Source: Membranipora membranacea (lineage: Eukaryota > Bryozoa > Gymnolaemata > Cheilostomatida > Membraniporidae). Taken from it: 64,000 nt of DNA. The notes under the pieces were generated by a model. That model searched no databases. It was given only the letters and a program-made list of their open reading frames with translations, and was not told the DNA's origin. Each line of letters opens with the position of its first letter. Within the stretch, counting starts at the first letter, position 1. Shown here in pieces: positions 9,745-20,539 of the stretch. A program made the position numbers and the translations under genes. The stretch is from the NCBI GenBank assembly GCA_914767715.1, contig OU612068.1, forward strand, positions 10,480,001 through 10,544,000, written 5' to 3'.

Positions 9745-10222
9745 TTAATCACTGCACTTGCAGATTCTCCACAGCGACTTACTCTCATCATATATGCAAT
9801 CACCAGTCTTGTGATTCCTCAGTTTGCAAAACTTATTACAATAAAACCATTCACATCTTGCTTCAGCCACTACAGATAAAATACAATATATTATGGAAAT
9901 AAGAAATATCGTGAAAATCAGTGATAATCTCCTCCCTTTGTTTGAAGAGTTTTGGTTAAAAAAACATGGGCTAAATGCCAATTGTGGGAATTCAAAGCGT
10001 TTTCTTTTCACTTTGAAGATGGATGGCAAAGGAATCTCTTTTAAAAATCATAACAAAATTGATAGGTTCCTGTTACTCCAGAAAAGCCAAATAAAATCTA
10101 TTTCTCTGCTATGATATAATGAGCAATTAAAGAATATATTTTACGCTCAATTTTAACCTACCTTCAACAAGGAAGCCGGTAAAAGCCAAAAACATCACTA
10201 CCAGTAGCGCAAGTCCTTTCAT
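9745..10222 (-). CDS. CSalphabeta defensin-like secreted antimicrobial peptide, two exons
   Basis: Coding exon 1 is complement(10162-10222): ATG, then a hydrophobic signal peptide (MKGLALLVVMFLAFTG..), ending GAAG|GTAGGT. Exon 2 is complement(9745-9869) after the acceptor CTGTAG. The phases join (1+2 nt) to give a 61-residue precursor. The mature part has six cysteines in the order C-x4-C-x3-C-x9-C-x11-C-x-C, the CxxxC...CxC signature of the cysteine-stabilised alpha-beta fold (invertebrate, fungal and plant defensins). Such peptides are secreted and disrupt or sequester microbial membrane or cell-wall precursors. Poly(A) signals AATAAA lie at complement(9655-9660) and complement(9668-9673), about 75-90 bp past the stop. 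Upstream, an acceptor TTTATAG just before the ATG suggests a 5'-UTR intron. The frame is open through the intron into 10029, but that extension is not the protein start. An ion-channel-directed CSalphabeta peptide is the main alternative. Confidence 0.75.
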
Positions 10223-10432
10223 GGTTGAATGATTCTATAAATCAGAATAAATGAGTTATAAAGTGGAAAAATGTTTAAGGAAAACAGTACTCTTTAATCT
10301 AATTAATCCTTTTTTACACTCATCATATGTTTAATGATATGCGCCAAGTCTGTACTCACAAAGCTTTGATTTTGTATTGTGATGTGAGTGAATCCAACTG
10401 CAATCTGAGGATGACATGGCAAATGACAGCCA

Positions 10433-10438
10433 TTTATA
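10433..10438 (-). promoter_or_regulatory. Candidate TATA box of the defensin-like gene
   Basis: TATAAA (in GGTATAAATG) on the minus strand. About 70 bp downstream on that strand a strong donor GTGAGTAC follows a short stretch (about 10,365-10,400), and an acceptor TTTATAG lies 12 nt before the ATG. This fits a short non-coding first exon and a 5'-UTR intron. The start site itself is inferred. Confidence 0.4.
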
Positions 10439-11300
10439 CCTCTTCTGCAAGGGTGCCCATATATCAGGGTAGCTCTCACACATTACCACGCTTTGCACCC
10501 ATGTTAAGAAATATACTCGTGGCAAAAAACTTGGCACACATCTACCAGCAACCAAGGCCTAATTTGGAGTCTTACTGAATGGCAACAATTTTGAGGATAC
10601 TAAAGAGAACAGGCTTACACTTACATCGTCCCTGCTCCCAGGTCATATAGGTAATAACTGTAACTCATCTTGTAGACAAAAATGTTATTTTTGTGCAGTA
10701 GAACCCTCAGTTTCTGATAAATGTGGTTGCAAAGGAATTTCGACTACCATTAGCTGAAGCTGTTTTGCTGGTAAGAGCAAGGTGAGTTAGCTGAAGTTTG
10801 CTGAATTCTCGTAGTTGGCGTGCTAATTTACATTATTTTTGTATTAGGTGATATAGGATATTGATAACAAACAGGAAACATAAAACTGAGGTGTCACAGG
10901 GGGTCGGTACAATCATTCAAGAACGCACTTCCATTAGGGCACACCAACAACTTCCATGGTACAACAACCCAAACCTTGGCCTTGAACAGCGCTGATGAGC
11001 ACATCGGGGCCCCAGAGCAGAGCACACCAGAGCACACCAGAGTATGAGGTCAACTCAGCCTCGCAGTAACAGAGTATAATTAACTCTGATACGGGAAGAG
11101 CATATCAGGGCATAAAGATCACATGACGTCCACATTGGCAGAGAAGGAAAGATCTTTGGTCATGAGTATGTACCTTCAAATGAGTCTTAATAAAACAATA
11201 TGTAATAATTCTACAACAGCAAATTCCGTATTTACCGATATTCCAAGATATGTCAGTTTGCTAGCTCTGATAGGCTGAGAGAGCCAATGCCAGGTCAGAT

Positions 11301-11320
11301 GGTACTTTTCTGAAAGTACC
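11301..11320. other. 8-bp hairpin in 1.44-kb unit, copy 1
   Basis: GGTACTTT TCTG AAAGTACC is a perfect 8-bp stem with a 4-nt loop, flanked by CCAGGT / ACCTGG. It is conserved at 12740-12759 and 14184-14203. Confidence 0.6.
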
Positions 11321-12739
11321 TGGTAATATTTGTTAGGTGAAATGTATTCAGTTTCGCGCTAATCATAACGTAATAGGTACATCCAGTGACCTGGCATCGC
11401 CTCTATTTCCCATCTAACAGCCATCAACTGATCTATTAGGTGAAGTTTGGGGGAGGAGGTGACCTTAATTCGGAAACACCAGAGCATTAGTAAAGCTTCA
11501 TGCAACTGAAGCGAACTTTAAATGTCCAGGTATTAATTTTGGATGTCTTTTTTGTCAGTTCAGAGACATCTCCCAAAATTATTCAGGCTATCGCAAACCA
11601 TTTATATATTTGGGAATTCACCTACGAGAAATGTTTTAGGCCTATTATGAAGCCTAAAGGAAGGTGTGACATTAACCACAGTCCTTTAACTGAGTTTGCA
11701 TTGTATGGAGATAGGCTTGATGATAATGTTGACCAGGTTCAGTTTTGCGCTTTGCAGGTACCCCATAGTAATTCTGTGAAGTGAAATTAAAAACGGTTTC
11801 ATTTCAATTTTCCATCAGGGTAGTTTGGACTGTTTCTGGGTGCACTACAATCAATAGTGTTGAAAGGATACTGCTGTCATTCTGTTATTATAGTTGTAGA
11901 ATTGGTGGATGAGCTCTCACACATTACCACGCTTTGCACCCATGTTAAGAAATATACTCGTGGCATAAAACTTGGCACACATCTACCAGCAACCAAGGCC
12001 TAATTTGGAGTCTTACTGAACGGCAACAATTTTGAGGATACTAAAGAGAACAGGCTTACACTTACAACGTCCCTGCTCCCAGGTCATATAGGTAATAACT
12101 GTAACTCATTTTGTAGACAAAAAAGTTATTTTTGTGCAGTAGAACCCTCAGTTTCTGATAAATGTGGTTGCAAAGGAATTTCGACTACCATTAGCTGAAG
12201 CGGTTTTGCTGGTAAGAGCAAGGTGAGTTAGCTGAAGTTTGCTGAATTCTCGTAGTTGGCGTGCTAATTTACATTATTTTTGTATTAGGTGATTTAGAAT
12301 ATTGATAGCAAACAGGAAATATAAAACTGAGGTGTCACAGGGGGTCGGTAATTTAAGAACGCACTTCAATTAGGGAACACCCACAACTTCCATGGTACAA
12401 CAACCCAAACCTTGGCCTTGAACAGCTCTGATGAGCACATCGGGGCCCCAGAGCAGAGCAAACCAGAGCACACCAGAGTATGAGGTCAACTCAGCCTCAC
12501 AGTAAGAGAGTATAATTAACTCCTCAGATACGAGAAGAGCATATCAGGGCATAAAGATCACATGACGTCCGCATTGGCAGAGAAGGAAAGATCTTTGATC
12601 ATGAGTATGTACCTTCAAATGAGTCTTAATAAAACAATATGTAATAATTCTGCAACAGTAAATTCCATATTTACCGATATTCCAAGATATGTCAGTTTGC
12701 TGGCTCTGATAGGCTGAGAGAGCCAATGCCAGATCAGAT

Positions 12740-12759
12740 GGTACTTTTCTGAAAGTACC
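12740..12759. other. 8-bp hairpin in 1.44-kb unit, copy 2
   Basis: Same perfect hairpin as in copy 1. Here the outer left flank is altered (CCAGAT). Confidence 0.6.
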
Positions 12760-14183
12760 TGGTAATATTTGTTAGGTGAAAGGTATTCAGTTCCGCGCTA
12801 ATCATAACGTAATAGGTACATCCAGTGACCTGGCATCGCCTCTATTTCCCATCTAACAGCCATCAACTGATCTATTAGGTGAAGTTTGGGGGAGGAGGTG
12901 ACCTTAATTCAGAAATACTAGAGCATTAGTAAAGCTTCATGCAACTGAAGCGAACTTTAAAATTCCAGCTATTAATTTTGGACGTCTTTTTTGTCAGTTC
13001 AGAGACATCTCCCAAAACTATTCAGGCTATCGCAAACCATTTATATATTTGGGAATTGACCTACGAGAAATGTTTTAGGCCCATTATGAAGCCTAAAGGA
13101 GGGTGAGACATTAACCACAGTCCTATAACTGAGTTTGCATTGTACGGAGATAGGCTTGATGATAATGTTGACCAAGTTCAGTTTTGCGCTTTGCAGGTAC
13201 CCCATAGTAATTCTGTGAAGTGAAATTAAAAACGGTTTCATTTCAATTTTCCATCAGGATAGTTTGGGCTGTTTTTGGGTGCACTACAATCAATAGTGTT
13301 GAAAGGATACTGCTGTCATTCTGTTATTATAGTTGTAGAATTGGTGGATGAGCTCTCACACATTACTACGCTTTGCACTTATGTTAAGAAATATACTCGT
13401 GGCATAAAACTTGGCACACATCTACCAGCAACCAAGGCCTAATTTGGAGTCTTACTGAACGGCAACAATTTTGAGGATACTAAAGAGAACAGGCTTACAC
13501 TTACATCGTCCCTGCTCCCAGGTCATATAGGTAATAACTGTAACTCATTTTGTAGACAAAAATGTTATTTTTGTGCAGTAGAACCCTCAGTTTCTGATAA
13601 ATGTGGTTGCAAAGGAATTTCGACTACCATTAGCTGAAGCTGTTTTGCTGGTAAGAGCAAGGTGAGTTAGCTGAAGTTTGCTGAATTCTCGTAGTTGGCG
13701 CGCTAATTTACATTATTTTTGTATTAGGTGACTTAGAATATTGATAACAAACAGGAAATATAAAACTGAGGTGTCACAGGGGGTCGGTACAATAATCTAA
13801 GAACGCACTTCCATTAGGGAACACCCACAACATCCATGGTACAACAACCCAAACCTTGGCCTTGAACAGCTCTGGTGAGCACATCGGGGCCCCAGAGCAG
13901 AGCACACCAGAGCACACCAGAGTATGAGGTCAACTCAGCCTCACAGTAACAGAGTATAATTAAGTCCTCAGATACGAGACGAGCATATCAGGGCATAAAG
14001 ATCACATGACGTCCGCATTGGCAGAGAAGGAAAGATCTTTGATCATGAGTATGTACCTTCAAATGAGTCTTAATAAAACAATATGTAATAATTCTACAAC
14101 AGTAAATTCCATATTTACCGATATTCCAAGATATGTCAGTTTGCTGGCTCTGATAGGCTGAGAGAGCCAATGCCAGGTCAGAT

Positions 14184-14203
14184 GGTACTTTTCTGAAAGT
14201 ACC
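14184..14203. other. 8-bp hairpin in 1.44-kb unit, copy 3
   Basis: Same perfect hairpin with intact outer CCAGGT / ACCTGG flanks. Confidence 0.6.
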
Positions 14204-14791
14204 TGGTAATATTTGTTAGGTGAAAGGTATTCAGTTTCGCGCTAATCATAACGTAATAGGCACATCCAGTGACCTGGCATCGCCTCTATTTCCCATCTAA
14301 CAGCCATCAACTGATCTATTAGGTGAAGTTTGGGGGAGGAGGTGACCTTAATTCAGAAATACCAGAGCATTAGTAAAGCTTCATGCAACTGAAGCAAACT
14401 TTGAAATTCCAAGTATTAATTTTGGATGTCTTTTTTGTCAGTTCAGAGACATCTCCCAAAATTATTCAGGCTATCGTAAACCATTTATATATTTGGGAAT
14501 TGACCTACGAGAAATGTTTTAGGCCTATTATGGAGCCTAAAGGAAGGTGTGACATTAACCACAGTCCTATAACTAAGTTTGCATTGTATGGAGATAGGCT
14601 TGATGATTATGTTGACCAAGTTCAGTTTTGCGCTTTGCAGGTACCCCATAGTAATTCTGTGAAGTGAAATTAAAAACGGTTTCATTTCAATTTTCCATCA
14701 GGGTAGTTTGGGCTGTTTCTGGGTGCACTACAATCAATAGTGTTGAAAGGATACTGCTGTCATTCTGTTATTATAGTTGTATAATTAGTTG

Positions 14792-15420
14792 ATGAAGACC
14801 CAGAATTTAAACCACAAAATCTCCTACTGTAGTATTATTTATTCCAGTACACCAAGAGAGACTGCAATTCTTCCTGTATGTCCAGGACTCTGTGGATACA
14901 ACTTCCTGCTGCGTTATAAATGCTCAATCAGATGGTATTGACTTACCTAGACTAAAGTGACGTTGTACAACTAAGCTGTAATTTTCCAGCTCCCACTCGT
15001 CCACAATCTCAACTCTCAGCAACTAACATCAGAGAAATATAGAGGAAGTGAGTAGAAAGAAAATGCCGTGCAGACCCTTCTGGCAAGAGCCTGTGAAAAT
15101 CTCACATAACTAGGTAACTAACAAAGCTAGAACCCGACTCAGTACAGCTGACACAAGGATGCAATACCTGCAGGTCAGGACCTGGTGTGTTCAAGCTCTC
15201 AAAGCATGTCTCCATACCAAATGTTGGCCAGGCTCGAACATACAGTTTCTTATTACTGCATCTTCTGAATTGGTTACAGAGGGAGAACAAACCTTGTGAA
15301 AATGCATTGCTGACAAGTCATTTCGCTCATAGTGATGACTCTACCGGCAGTAACTTCTCTGCTGGTCAAAGGTTTGTTGTGTTGATATTTAGATAGTTAA
15401 ACGTCCTGTAGCCACAGCAT
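14792..15420. other. No recognisable gene
   Basis: Single-copy-looking DNA after the 1.44-kb array. Overlapping 62- and 69-aa frames on opposite strands (15102-15396) have no motif or splice support. Confidence 0.45.
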
Positions 15421-15423
15421 AAC

Positions 15424-15495
15424 AATGGCCTGCTAGTTAGAGCGCCTAATTTCAATCACATGTTTCGGGGTTTTGGTCCTGCTGCAGTCTACTTA
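15424..15495 (+). mobile_element. tRNA-like SINE relic
   Basis: ATGGCCTGCTAGTTAGAGCG resembles a D-arm/A-box and GGGGTTTTGGTCCTGC a decayed B-box/T-arm at tRNA-like spacing. No stems close well, so a degraded tRNA-derived element is likely. Confidence 0.3.
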
Positions 15496-15864
15496 CTTCT
15501 GTGGGCACTGTGCCCCAGGTGTGCTCTGACCTGCCTTCAACTTCTCAGAGACGAAAACTTACGATTATAACCAACAGATTATAAATTACACCAGAAAATA
15601 TTTTTTATTCTCCCTAATATGCAACAAACAAAAATGATTGGGTTTTTGGGATGATGGTATTTTATTTGTAAAAAGTGATGAGAAAGTACAGTTCAGAGTT
15701 AATTGGTAATTAAAACATAAGTTGCTATAAATCACCGCACTGAGATTTCAGTAATAGTCCGGTGGTAATTTACTGCTCCGGATGTGGACCATAGCCCAAG
15801 ACATACTTCTTTCAGGGTCACCGACCCTTATACATATATAGATATATATACATAGCTGCAGAGA

Positions 15865-16010
15865 GAAGTTGGATCTTCATACCCGAGCAGAGCAGTGCAG
15901 AGCATAGCAAAGCATATAAGAGCATAAGGTAATCAGACCTATATGGCCGCAGAGAATAGTTTGGTCCTCATAACCGAGCAGAGCATATCAGAGCATAAGG
16001 GCATCTGACC
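15865..16010. repeat. GAGCA-rich short repeats related to the 1.44-kb unit
   Basis: Two rounds of CCGAGCAGAGCA..GAGCATA..AGAGCATAAGG at about 15882-15930 and 15973-16000. The phrase AGAGCATATCAGAGCATAA closely resembles AGAGCATATCAGGGCATAA inside each 1.44-kb unit (for example 12535-12555). Confidence 0.45.
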
Positions 16011-17360
16011 TAAATAGTTGCATATAATAATTGGTCTGTACAAGACAAGACATTCTACAACAGAAAAGATTTATGTGAGCAATCATTCAAGGTATGCGAG
16101 TTTTCACCCAAGTGAGGAGGCGAAAATTAAGGAGAGGGGTAGGGTGTTCACAGACTGTGAGCAAGATTCAGAAAGATTAGGGCATTAGCAAACTTCTTGA
16201 AACAGGCTTGGGCTGTGAAAGCTTTCACTCAACATCCAATAGTAATAACAGACAGCATAAACATAAGAGACACGAATGTCAATAAAATAATGCTTGCAGT
16301 ATTGATTAAAATTATCTTCGCGTGTAAAAGAAGATGATAACTTGTTATAAATCATCCCTCTAAAAAACCTCTTTTTCGGAGAAAGAGCTTGTATTTTTTG
16401 AGAAAGTAATCATCAATAATATAGATAACTCCAAGTAAACGGATAAATAAGTTCTGGAAAAAGGACAAATATATGCAAAAATCAAACAATCCTTGGCTAG
16501 TCTGCCTGCTTGACCACTACCTTGAATGTGACAATATATTATTACCATAATAATATGTTATATAAATAGAAATTTTATTTCTGAATAGAAATTTGATTTG
16601 AGCCCAACACATGCAAGTATCATTATGAGCTTAGAATTTGCTGTCACTAACATCAACTGATATTAATATCAAATATATTTGTACCCAATATAAAATAATT
16701 GTTGATATTATTTCAGAGGCTGCAGTATTTGAGGGTTGTCAGTACAAGCTAATTGTATAGATTTCAAGAAGAAAAAAGAAGACTAGTAGATCAAAGAGAA
16801 CGGTCAAAGAGTTGGCGAGTGGACTTATTAAGGTCATTTATCGCTATACGATCTGAAATCCACACCATTTATCGGATCAACAAAATTATTTCACTGTCGT
16901 GGCCTAAATTGATATGCGACCAATATTAGATGTTAAAAAATTCGTCTAACATTTTTTCAGGTAACTATAACAACAGATTCACAATTTGAGAGACAAAATG
17001 TGCAGAGTCTCCTATGTTTCTTATGATAGTCAGATGACGTTATGTCTCCTGGCTCAGACGCCTCACAACATTTTGGATGTATCAATAACATCAAAACAAA
17101 TAGTCCCTTTATACGTCATGTTGTATTGATTTGAGGTTATCATCATTTACACTCATGCTAACTTACCACTTTTGATAAGGATCTGTTGGGTGGCACTTGA
17201 CGGAGGTTCATAGTTTGCACTGTGTTTGTTTAGCTAACAAACTAACACGGTAATTATGCAGATGCTTAGGTAGGTAGGTAAGCAGCTGAGAGTAATTCTA
17301 AGTATGATTGCAATTGACGTGATGATCAAGAATGTTGATAGTTAGACAGTTCACTGCAGT
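16011..17360. other. No recognisable gene
   Basis: AT-rich DNA. An acceptor-like TTATTTCAG at about 16,715 is followed by a short frame (EAAVFEGCQYKLIV then stop), which is too short to call. I see nothing else. Confidence 0.4.
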
Positions 17361-17369
17361 TTATTTAGC

Positions 17370-17445
17370 AGGCCGCGCCATCGCGGTGGCAGTCTCAGTG
17401 GAGTCGAACCACCCTACTTTGTGAAATAAAGACAGAGCATGCTCA
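17370..17445 (-). mobile_element. tRNA-like SINE fragment (B-box/T-arm)
   Basis: On the minus strand GGTTCGACTCC is a perfect B-box inside a T arm GTGG/CCAC. A short stem-loop CTTT..AAAG with a 7-nt loop lies upstream, where an anticodon arm would be. No good A-box or acceptor stem, so it is a relic and not a tRNA gene. Confidence 0.35.
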
Positions 17446-17701
17446 AATTATTATTTAGTGAGTTGTTGATATACATGTGGTTACTGATGGCGAAGAGAAC
17501 AAAAGCATAATTGATGAAGACTATTGAGGTTCAAGGTTGCAGCCAAGTGCATTACATTTTCTGGTAGAGTTGAGATTATGTGAGGACGAGTGCCATGCAG
17601 TGTGTTAGAAAAGAATTTAACCCTACAAAGGAATGACAGAAATAAAACTGAACAAAATCAGAAATAAGGAGTGTTGTTTGATTGCATGAGTGAAAAAAAA
17701 T

Positions 17702-19731
17702 CTACTTATAATTCCACTCAACATAATATGGTCGTGCACCAGAAATCGACATAAGTGGATAAGCCAATTCTGGCAGTATAGCTTGATAGTAGAATCGTCT
17801 TAGCTTTGGTAAAATAATATGGGTAAGAAAGAAATGTTTATCAAAAGTGATCCATACAACAGCCATACTGAGCTTGGCTCCTCTATTAACAAAGGCTGCA
17901 TTCGGAAGCTCAGTGGCAGCCATCATACCTTGTACCTGGTAGTAGAAGGAATGGGAAGTTTTGAGAGCATAGTTACCATTCTCATCTAAACCCAAAGGAA
18001 AATCCTTTACTTTGGTCCTGATAGCATCATCTACTGTCAGCCCAGCGTCAGCCAGTTTTTTTGAGTTTTTGTATACAACCACAAAAGATGATGGTATACT
18101 GGCTTTACTTGGCTGACATCAGAATATACCATCAGGAGAGGCCCCGAAAACATTCTCATCGGGTAACAAAACTAACCCGGGATGGCTGACAGAAATCTCA
18201 TCACAACCATTGATTTTTAACCAATCTACAAACATTTTTTCAGTCTCAGGCTCTTCTCTGAGCCCATATGCTGTAGCAGCATTCCCTGTAAAGGATGGAT
18301 ATAGCAGGTTTTGAATTGTATTTTTAGGAGAGGTCTTTGATCTCATTTTACATATCTGTCCATAGTTGCTCGCAGTGAGTCTCATTCTTCTAGCCGCTTT
18401 CCATTGTGGAGTGCCTTGCTCCGCGCTGATAGATGAAGGCATTGTCAGTAAAAATTCAGTCATCAGCTCCTCGAGCTTATCATGCTTTATATCAGCATCT
18501 CGAGCTGCCACTTGACCATATACATCATCTTTAAAAGCATTAATATCAAGCGTCTCAGAAATTACAGTTAGTATAAGCAAGCAAACAGCAAGCATGCAGT
18601 GTGCAAAATAATTCAGATGAGAAGACTTGAATGGGAATCGTGTTCCTCCGCAAAAAGAGAAGACAACAGATAAAAAGGGGATGCTTCCCAGTATTGGGAT
18701 ATATAATACTTGTTGCAAACTGTTCAAGCATGTCAGATATATGTGCTCAGCAGAAAAGAGAAGCTAGCAAGGTACTATTAGCCTTTGACAATTGAGCTCT
18801 GCGGTATTGATAAAATGTGTACAGCATGAGGTAGAGCAATTAAGTGAATGGGTGGGTGTTTAGAATATGCGTTAGATGGTGACTCTGATGTTTTAAGGTA
18901 GACTAACAGACATTTGCTATGTGAGTTTGAGACAAGTTGAAAGGCTTGTGGAAATATGAAGTGTCATGATTATGTGGGACTCACCAACAGCTGATTTAGG
19001 CAGTCGTTATTTACTTCTGTTGCCTTTTGATTCTGCCGTCTTTGCTTTTGTTCTATTATAGGCCACCTGCCTTTCCTCCTGATCAAAAAGCTTTTCTGAA
19101 TAAACACAGTGAGTAAGAAATCTTCCACTCCACTTAGGGCCATCATTGTAGCGAAGTGCTGCAGCTATAATACAGAGAAACAGTCCTTCAACGCAACATC
19201 GTTGTCACAAAAATAACTAATTGCGACATATAAGTGGAAATACACGTAGCTCTATTGATAGTTTGTTACTCCAATAACTTTTGATAACAAAACATACCTT
19301 GACACCTTGCTGACCAACATCCAGATTTTCCTCTGTCAGTGTGTTTGTTTCCGTCCATGACGCGCCGGATGTTCATGTAGGTTTCAGCTGCATTACTTGT
19401 CATATTTTCAGCTATATATGGAATGTCAGCCATCCTCTGGAGGATCAGCTGGAATATGAATTTTAGTCGTAACATAGGAATCCCACAACTTGACCCGGTA
19501 GATTCCTGAAACTTTAGAATTAATAATGGTGTTTTCGGATTGAAATGTTTAGATATTGTAGAAGAGTTGAAAAAAATCCGATGATTATGCATTTAGTAAG
19601 CTTATTTTATGAAAGGTGCAAAGTTGAGGTTTTACAGCTTACCTGACACAGCCTTTCTGCAATTCAGGTAGATAATAATATTTCACTTTTATCTTGTTGT
19701 ATGTCTCCAAAGACTTGGCATCCTGTTCCAT
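17702..19731 (-). pseudogene. Decayed YqaJ-nuclease-domain gene, multi-exon
   Basis: Exons in phase on the minus strand: 19731-19643 (starts MEQDAKSLETYNKIKVKYYY), 19434-19298 (NMTSNAAETYMNIRRVMDG..CWSARCQ) and 19164-18985 (AALRYNDGPKWSGRF). A last exon, whose 5' border is unclear, enters by about 18,560 and runs to 17702. The N-AE..GGK-type segment followed by a YqaJ domain is a known arrangement in many animal, mobile-element-like proteins; YqaJ is a lambda-exonuclease-type nuclease fold. Domain blocks seen: WKAARRMRLTASNYGQI, YGLREEPETEKMF, GASPDGI, then SHSFYYQVQGMMAATELP. Lesions: TAA at 19009-19007, and TGA at 18121-18119 with the same frame continuing 12 codons later. The expected catalytic ExK segment after GASPDG is not visible (SSFVVVYKNS stands there). 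It is most likely inactive. Confidence 0.7.
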
Positions 19732-20539
19732 TGATCATTGATTAGTAATACAAGATTCAGTATCGTGTTGTAATTTTAGCAAATAAACTCGTGTACAAGG
19801 ACAAGAATTTATTGATCGAAAATCAAAAATGATCTTGTCAAAAAGAATGCAGTGCTGTGATTTACCGTAGGCATGTGCGGTTGTCCCCTAATTGAGCAAA
19901 TCATAATCATCAGAGCATCTGGAGGGGGTGTCGGAGAGGGCCTAATGTAAAAGGGCGATAGCCTGATCTATAATACTCAGATACTTGTTTGTTTGTTTTG
20001 TTTGTTTGTTTTAATATACACTCTTTATCCGAAGATGCTAACATCGAGATAAAAATGAATTATGAGATAAAAACCCCCTTGGAGAGAAAAAAGAAAAGAC
20101 ATAAGTTATAAAAATAATTCATACGACGACGACAATGAATACACTATTATAATGAAAAATAAAACTTATTAGGGTGAAGAGTATTGTAGGGAAGATTATT
20201 GCTGGCACTAGTTCATGAGTGAGAATAACTGTCGAGATCTGTCCCTCCTTTTCTGAATCATAATTAGGTCTAATTGAATGTGATTTTCTTCTTAATCCCT
20301 TCCTCCCTTACTTTCTCCTTCTTTATCCATCATTTGTTTGAATTTCTTTACCAGTTTATTGAGACGAATGTACCTAAACGATATTGTCTGAATAGAAAAT
20401 ACAAATGATCACCAGAATTTGGATTCTGTTTGAAATAAAGCTGATACAACCAAGATTCAGGAACCACAACATTAATACGCTGGTGATAATATTGGCAAAC
20501 ACTGCAAACATGGTAACTATTATTGACGGCCACTTTTGT
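19732..20539. other. No recognisable gene; GTTT microsatellite
   Basis: AT-rich DNA with a (GTTT)n run at about 19985-20013. A 61-aa minus frame (20348-20533) with two Cys-x2-Cys-like spots has no further support. Confidence 0.4.

Larger units (their letters stand above)
10471..14791. repeat. Three tandem copies of a 1.44-kb unit
   Basis: Units start with AGCTCTCACACATTAC at 10471, 11912 and 13351 (steps of 1441 and 1439 bp), and the third ends near 14791. By eye the copies are about 97-98% identical, differing by scattered substitutions and short indels. Each unit contains a strong donor-like CAAGGTGAGT, a run of CAGAGCA-type short repeats, a GGTACTTT hairpin, and a 94-codon plus frame that is open in copies 1 and 3 but has a TGA in copy 2. 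Between copies 1 and 3 that frame differs by about 8 replacement and 3 silent changes, which argues against current coding selection. The unit is a segmental tandem duplication of unknown content. Confidence 0.85.

Noticed and set aside
9745-10029. 94-aa continuous minus frame as the defensin-like protein
   Set aside because: The part before the acceptor CTGTAG is intron. A separate exon at 10162-10222 supplies a proper signal peptide in matching phase.
12544-14170. Identical 60-aa minus frames (12544-12726 and 13988-14170) as a conserved gene
   Set aside because: The identity follows from the tandem 1.44-kb units. The frame is not open to the same length in copy 1, and there is no recognisable domain.
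18119-18121. TGA as selenocysteine or programmed read-through in the YqaJ gene
   Set aside because: A second stop (TAA 19009-19007) and loss of the ExK segment point to ordinary decay. I saw no sign of a recoding element.
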